A stretch of DNA of 64,000 bases from Astragalus membranaceus. Its lineage: Eukaryota; Streptophyta; Magnoliopsida; Fabales; Fabaceae. Each line of letters opens with the position of its first letter. Positions within the stretch are counted from its first letter, which is position 1. Shown piece by piece: positions 58,689-64,000 of this stretch. The stretch spans positions 64,493,521-64,557,520 of the forward strand of contig CM076847.1 in assembly GCA_039519185.1 (NCBI GenBank), written 5' to 3'. The translations under genes and the position numbers were made by a program. The notes beneath the pieces are model-generated. The model did no database searches and had not been told where the DNA came from. It saw only the letters and a list, made by a program, of their open reading frames with translations.

Positions 58689-58842
58689 TTGTTTAGCGAG
58701 AGGTCCTTCATTTTTATAGCCTAAGCAACTTGTTTTTGTGCATTCTTCATCGACGTGGGACTTAAGTAGAAACATATGTATGCGCCCAAACCCACTCACC
58801 TGAGCCTTCTCTCTCTCCTCATCCTTCTTCACCCACCCATTC

Positions 58843-61221
58843 TGTAACATCCCCTAATTAGCTAATTAGAATTAATTAAATTAGCACAAGGTTAAGTTGA
58901 TTAGTGGGCATAATCATCCTAATTATGAAATGGTATCATGGATAAAATAAATGATTTATTGATTATGCATCATTGGTACATTATGTTAAGTAGGTGAATT
59001 ATAGAATAATTGTTGAGTTATAAGTAGCTTAAGTGAGAATGAAGGAGGGAGGGCCGATTTAGTCATTCCCCATCATTAAATAAGCCCAGCTGAACTTATA
59101 TAAAACACATACAGCCACACTCTTGCCATTTTCAGAAAATAACAAACAAGAGAAAAGAGGGGAGGGGAGAATTGCGAGAGAGAAGGAGGAGGAGGGAAGG
59201 GAAGAAAGCCCATTGATTCCTACATGCATGTTGAATCCAACACCACCAATGTTCATCATTCTTCTTCCTCTATGCATTGATGCCCAGAAATCACCCATCC
59301 ACCCTCTTCATCACAAGTTACCATTTGTGCACCTTTGAAGCTCCAAGCTCAAAAATGGAGTGTTGATGCTCCAAATAGTTGCATGTCCTTGTTGTAGTCC
59401 CATATTCAGTACCAAAGCTCACATCCAAGCAACAAACCTGTTTGAAGCTCATTTGAGTTGCTGAGTTCGAGTCTTAGGTCCTTGGGAAGTTCGGGTTCAG
59501 TTTTTGGAGCGAGTCGGGGACGGTTCGTGAGGCTATTCGAACGCGTCAACTGCTGGATTCGTCGTTTGAGTGATTTTCATCACTTCGGGTGAGTTCTATA
59601 ACTCGCTTAGGGAATATGTGTGTGCTTCCGAGTCTTTACTTTCGAAAATTATTGTCACACGTTTCCGGTTTCGAAAGGAATTTTTTTGAAAACCGTTTTC
59701 CCAAAAGCCGTGATTGAACTATGAATTTCTTGATTGATTGTTGGATGTGCTGGATTGAACTGATATACATTGCTATAATATAATGTTTCTATATGTGTTT
59801 GAGTTTGGGTCTCGATCGGAAGGGATTTTGGAATCGGAACGGAATGGATTACTCATGAAAATACTATTTTCTGGAAAACTGATAGAGACGCACGGATCGT
59901 GTGCCTACGAGCACGGGTCGTGCGCCTCCCTCTGATACGACAGGAACTGGATTTTTAAAACACGCACGGATCGTGCGCCTAGTCGTACGAGTCGTGCGTA
60001 TGTCTCTGGAACTTTATAAAATTTTAGTGGATAACGCACGGATCGTGCGCCAAGTCGCACGGGTCGTGCGTATCTTTCTGGAAATCTTCTGCAAACTGTC
60101 CAAAAGCGCACGGGTCGTGCGCCTATAGGCACGGGTCGTGTGAGACCTTCTGACCTTCAATTTCAAAGTACCTTTTTATCCATTCCAAATGATTCCAATT
60201 CTCTTCTAATCCATTCCCCAAGGTTCCACAATAATGTAAAGGTAACAATGGTATGAGATTGAACATGTTCGATAGAAAGTTTGTGTGTTATGAATAAAAT
60301 GGAAAACCGCACTTAGAGAACGCGAGAGTACATATGTCAAGAATGATAATAACACACGGTATTTGACTGATATTATACACTGTAATTGACTGATATGGTA
60401 CATGGTACTTGACTGGAATGACTAACAGCCCATTGCGGGTACACAGACTGAAAAGGTATAATAAATACAAGAGGAAAAAGGGTGACGACCCTAAGAGGTT
60501 AGCATACTAGGGGAGGGGAAGTCATGAGCCCCAAAACCTAGACTCAAGAATGTTTCCCCTGCTAGAAATAGCGGGATGGGTTCACCAAAGTCAAGAGATG
60601 CCTATAAAATAGGTAGACTGAGGTGTTATGCTAAAAACATGGAACAAAGATTGCATGCTTCATGTGTCGCTTAGGAGGGCCATGAGCATGAAGGTTACAG
60701 GAACTAAATGTATTTCCACTGTGTTGCTTTTTAGGACCACGAGTTCCAAACAAGGCATAATGAACCGCTAGAGTAGTAAGGGGTCTCGATAGGACTCACT
60801 GAGATAATGTTTATCTCACCCTTCATATTTGTGGTTTTTACAGAGAAACAGGGGAAAGCAAAGGCGGTAAAGCATGGTTAGCTGGTGTGACTCTTGGAGT
60901 CATTGAAGACCTAGTTTAATGTTTTAGACCTTTTTCCCGTTTATTGTTTCTATGTTCCGATTGTATAACTTTTGATGTTAAGTTGTAAAAATCGTTTCCG
61001 CTACTTTATGTTTTGAGTATTGAACACCAGGAATATGTACAAGTCTTAAGTTTTGGAACTTAAGCATTTTCAAAAAGTTTATGAGGTTCAGAGAACCATT
61101 TGTTAGGTATTATCGAAAGTTTTAGTTGTGTTCAATATTTCAATAACAGAAAGTTACTTTGATGTATTCCATTTAGTGCATTTCGGTGATTCTATATGTT
61201 AGAATTTATCGGGGTGTTACA
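58843..61221 (+). repeat. 5' LTR of the right-hand chromovirus
   Basis: 2379 bp from TGTAACATCCCC to CGGGGTGTTACA. It contains CACGGGTCGTGCG-type repeats (59885-60150), unlike GGCGCC-type repeats of other LTRs here, and near the end the GAGATAATGTTTATCTC hairpin (60800-60816) shared with the LTR at 54118. Confidence 0.9.
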
Positions 61222-61224
61222 TTA

Positions 61225-61236
61225 TGGTATCAGAGC
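61225..61236 (+). other. Primer binding site, initiator Met tRNA type
   Basis: TGGTATCAGAGC three bases after the LTR end. Confidence 0.93.
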
Positions 61237-61367
61237 AGTTCGACCTAGTCGGGCTTAGACAGTTTGGGTGGTTTTGTCCCTCGAGTAATTCTGCTATCTT
61301 GCTTCTTGTGATACGAAGAGACATTGAGACTGATCAACTTAATACTTGGTGTATCATTTGCAGAATT

Positions 61368-61928
61368 ATGGCAGGAGGATCGAGGAATAACCCACCAGTT
61401 GATCCGCATTCTGCATGGATGCAGAACGTGATCGAGAGGCAACAGAAGATGATGGAAGATATGTTGCAAATGCAACAGAATGCTCAAGCTCAGCCCCAAC
61501 AAGTCCCCGAGCCTCAAGTTGACCCAAGGAGGGTTTTCTCTGAATTCCTGAAAATGAAGCCGTCCGAGTTCAGAGGAGGACCGGATGTCATGGAAGCCCA
61601 GCATTGGCTAGATGATATAGAGAAGATTTTCGTGGCTATGCAAGTCACTGATGATGACAAGCTGAGATTGGCAACTCATATGCTGAAAGGTGAAGCTAAC
61701 AACTGGTGGACTAATGCCAAAGCCATGATGGTAACTGTGGAAAGTACCATCAGGGTAAATGCCAGATGGGATCCAACCAGTGTTATTTCTGCAAGAAAGA
61801 TGGTCATTTTGCACGGGACTGCCCAGAGAAAGAGAAGAGTCAAGGAAGTAACCCTGCTGCTACTACAACGCATGGGAGAGTTTACACCTTGGACGCCCAG
61901 AAGGTCACACCGTCGGATAATCTACTAA
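61368..61928 (+). pseudogene. Gag of the right-hand chromovirus, internally deleted and frameshifted
   Basis: I take the start at MAGGSRNNPPVD (61368); an upstream ATG at 61224 overlaps the primer site and is unlikely to be used. The N-terminal half is normal gag (FLKMKPSEFRGGPDVMEAQHWLDDIEKIF split by usual spacing, GEANNWW). After TVESTIRV it jumps to the linker before the single CCHC knuckle (CYFCKKDGHFARDC, about 61782-61823), which is in the -1 frame. Some 150 to 200 residues, including the QGSMSV region seen in the other gags, are absent. The original frame ends at 61928. A gag particle is unlikely to form. Confidence 0.82.
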
Positions 61929-64000
61929 GGGGTATGGGATCTCTTTTTAATAACTCCGTTAGTATTTTATATGATTCGGGTGCGACCCATTGTTTTATAT
62001 CTCAAGTTTGTGTCGATCGGTTGGGATTGGCTTTAACTCCTTTGCCTCAACCAATCTCCATTAAGACTGCTGCTGAAGGTAGTGTTCAGACCCAAGCGAT
62101 ATGTGAAAATTGTCTTCTATCCATTGGAGACAGGAATTTTGTAGTAGACTTCATTTGTTTGTCAATGAAGGGCATGGACGTTGTCCTAGGCATGAGTTGG
62201 ATGACGGCCAATCATGTAACTATAGATTGCTTCCATCGAACTATCGGTTTCGCCTCCGAGTCAGTAGAGCTACAACCGCCAAATTCTGAAGCTGTTATTT
62301 CCTTCACTTCGGCCAATAATTATCTGTTCCAAGGCGCGGAAGCTTACGTCATGATGCTGTCTGCATCCACTGAGACAGGTCAGGATTTATCTTCTGTGCA
62401 AGTTGTTAATGAATTTCTTGATGTGTTTCCCGATGAAGTTCCTTCGTTTCCTCCGGATCGTGAGGTGGAATTCTCTATAGAGTTGGTTCCGGGCACTGGA
62501 CCTATTTCTATAGCCCCGTATAGAATGTCGCCATTAGAGTTGAGAGAATTGAAAGTTCAACTGGAAGAGCTAATTTCCAAGCGGTTCATCCGACCGAGTG
62601 CCTCACCATGGGGTGCTCCAGTGTTGCTCGTCAAGAAGAAGGACGGAAGTATGAGATTGTGTATCGATTATCGTCAGTTGAATAAGGTGACTGTCAAAAA
62701 CAAGTACCCTCTACCGAGAATTGATGATTTGCTAGATCAGTTGAGGGGAGCTTCTGTGTTTTCAAAGATTGATTTAAGGTCCGGTTATCAACAAATCAGG
62801 GTTCGAGCTTTGGACGTCCCGAAGACCGCTTTCTGTACTTGGTATGGACACTATGAATTCGTAGTGATGCCCTTCGGTTTGACCAATGCTCCAGCTGTAT
62901 TCATGGATTATATGAATCGGATTTTTAATCCTTATCTGGATCAGTTTGTGGTAGTGTTCATTGATGATATCTTGGTGTTCTCTAAGACGATTGAGGAGCA
63001 TGTGCAACATCTCCGAATTGTTCTGAACGTACTCCGAGGGAAGAAGTTGTATGCTAAGCCGTCCAAATGTGATTTTTGGATGCCAGAAGTTAAGTTTCTG
63101 GGCCATGTAATATCTAGGACAGGTGTTGCAGTGGATCCCAGTAAGATCGAAGCTGTGGTAGACTTGGAGCAACCGTCTACGGTTACTGAGATAAGAAGTT
63201 TCTTGGGATTAGCCGGGTATTATCGAAGATTCATTCAAGGATTTTCCCAGCTGGTTCTTCCACTCACTCGGTTAACTCGCAAGGGTCAGCCGTTTGTTTG
63301 GGACTCAGACTGTGAAAACTGTTTCACGGAATTGAAGAGTCGTTTGACTTCTGCACCCATCCTGATTCTTCCAGATCCGTCCGTAGGATTCCAAATTTAT
63401 TGTGACGCCTCTGGTAAGGGTTTAGGATGTGTCCTAATGCAGAATCGACAAGTAGTTGCGTATGCCTCCAGGCAGTTGAAACCGCATGAGGAGAATTACC
63501 CCACTCATGATTTAGAGTTGGCAGCGATTGTGTTTGCCCTAAAGATTTGGAGACATTACCTGTATGGGTCTTGTTTCGAAGTCTTTAATGACCACAAGAG
63601 CCTCAAGTATTTGTTTGACCAAAAGGAGCTGAACAACAGGCAGAGGAGATGGGTAGAATTCCTGAAAGATTATGATTTTGAATTGAAGTACCATCCTGGT
63701 AAGGCTAATGTTGTTGCCGATGCTTTAAGCAAAAAGTCTATCCATACTGCAAAGTTGATGATGCACGAGATGTCTTTGTTGGAATCGTTTAGAGACCTCA
63801 ATTTGAGAGTTAAGTCAAGAAGGAACAGGTTGGTGTTGAGTCACATTCAGATTTCAAGTTCATTGAGGAATCTGATTCGCTCAGCCCAAGAAGGTGATGT
63901 AGAGCTGCAATCGCAGAAGAGATTGCCGAGTTACACCGAAGACGGTGATGGAATAATTTGTTTTGACGGCAGAATCTGTGTGCCGAATGATGAGGATGTG
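61782..64000 (+). CDS. Pol of the right-hand chromovirus (knuckle, protease, RT, RNase H), open at the window end
   Basis: The frame is read from the CCHC knuckle and has no stop as far as base 64000. Protease has YDSGATHCF near 61966; the usual DTGA is DSGA here, a common functional variant. RT has CIDYRQLNKVT near 62660 and catalytic FIDDILVFS near 62960. RNase H has YCDASGKGLG near 63400 and DHKSLKYLF near 63590, and the frame then enters the integrase N-terminal region (CVPNDEDV at the edge). Homologous to the pol at 24420 throughout. It lacks its own proper start, since gag in front is in another frame. Integrase core and any chromodomain would lie outside the window. Confidence 0.9.

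Larger units (their letters stand above)
56757..58842 (-). repeat. U5 snRNA tandem array, block 7 (3 copies)
   Basis: Copies begin at 57216, 57890 and 58564, exactly 674 bp apart. They match copies 26, 27 and 28 in private changes. The block is cut at 58842 by the next chromovirus; the array may continue beyond the window. Confidence 0.9.
58843..64000 (+). mobile_element. Ty3/gypsy chromovirus, 5' LTR through integrase start, runs off the window
   Basis: Plus-strand element: 5' LTR 58843-61221, primer site 61225-61236, gag from 61368, then protease, RT and RNase H open to the window end. The expected left target duplication is CATTC (58838-58842); its partner lies outside. It belongs to the same superfamily as the element at 21894, but the gag start and LTR differ, so it is another family. 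Confidence 0.93.

Noticed and set aside
8882..58842. U6 or U3 (Pol III) identity for the snRNA repeat
   Set aside because: The USE-TATA distance is that of Pol II genes, loop I is that of U5, and no U6 or U3 sequence or T-run terminator is present at the RNA end.
11317..58850. A conserved minus-strand ORF of about 65 residues (MKKDEEKEKAQVSGFGRI...) recurring some 20 times
   Set aside because: It runs from the spacer through the USE, TATA box and the first half of U5, stopping at loop I. Conservation comes from the snRNA gene; frameshifts and stops appear freely in other copies.

Overview
The window is plant nuclear DNA made almost entirely of repeats. The LTR families suggest a legume: Ogre/Tat-like LTRs with TGTCATACCC or TGTTATACCC starts, Ty3/gypsy chromovirus LTRs with TGTAAC...GTTACA ends and initiator-Met-tRNA primer sites, and a CACTA transposon. 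An inverted-repeat-lacking-clade legume is likely, but this is inference. I see no intact single-copy host protein gene.

The main content is a tandem array running from 8882 to 58842, broken into seven blocks by transposons. The unit is about 0.67 kb. Each unit carries, on the minus strand, what reads as a complete spliceosomal U5 snRNA gene. The parts are a plant snRNA upstream element (GTCCCACATCG), a TATA box 32 bp further on, a transcript of about 124 nt with the U5 loop-I sequence CGCCUUUUACU on a U5-like stem, an Sm-like site, a 3' hairpin, and a 3'-end box of the form CA(N)AGTNNAA. I count 32 copies. Loop I is unchanged in 27, the upstream element is perfect in 15, and about 11 have both. 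Five copies share a promoter deletion and a sixth belongs to the same sequence class. Runs of copies are duplicated as dimers and four-copy blocks, so the array has amplified recently. Recurrent 65-residue minus-strand ORFs are artefacts of this snRNA repeat.

Layout. 1-8881: a non-coding Ogre/Tat-like LTR element (partial left LTR, internal remnant, 3' LTR 5514-8881), with a chromovirus solo LTR (2552-5059) nested in it. 8882-12038: U5 block 1. 12039-17214: a CACTA element that holds five ordered, intron-separated exons of an SUVR5-like histone methyltransferase gene and a Ty1/copia RT relic. 17215-21893: U5 block 2. 21894-31420: a complete Ty3/gypsy chromovirus on the minus strand with one uninterrupted 1453-residue gag-pol and near-identical LTRs. 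31421-34682: U5 block 3. 34683-41053: a truncated chromovirus (gag plus 5' LTR) whose LTR holds a second solo LTR (37337-39977). 41054-41316: U5 block 4. 41317-43504: a solo LTR inserted inside a U5 upstream element. 43505-51033: U5 block 5. 51034-53713: an Ogre-like solo LTR. 53714-54117: U5 block 6. 54118-56756: a solo LTR nearly identical to, and inverted relative to, the one at 37337. 56757-58842: U5 block 7. 58843 to the window end: a chromovirus with LTR, primer site, a gag with an internal deletion, and an open pol frame running off the edge.

Target-site duplications were read directly for six insertions in U5 or LTR sequence (GTATC, CTAAG, TGCAC, TCGTG, GTATG, and TGGGA with one mismatch), plus AAA for the CACTA element. 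The U5 identification rests on motifs and hand folding, not on a database search. Statements on identity between copies are by eye.
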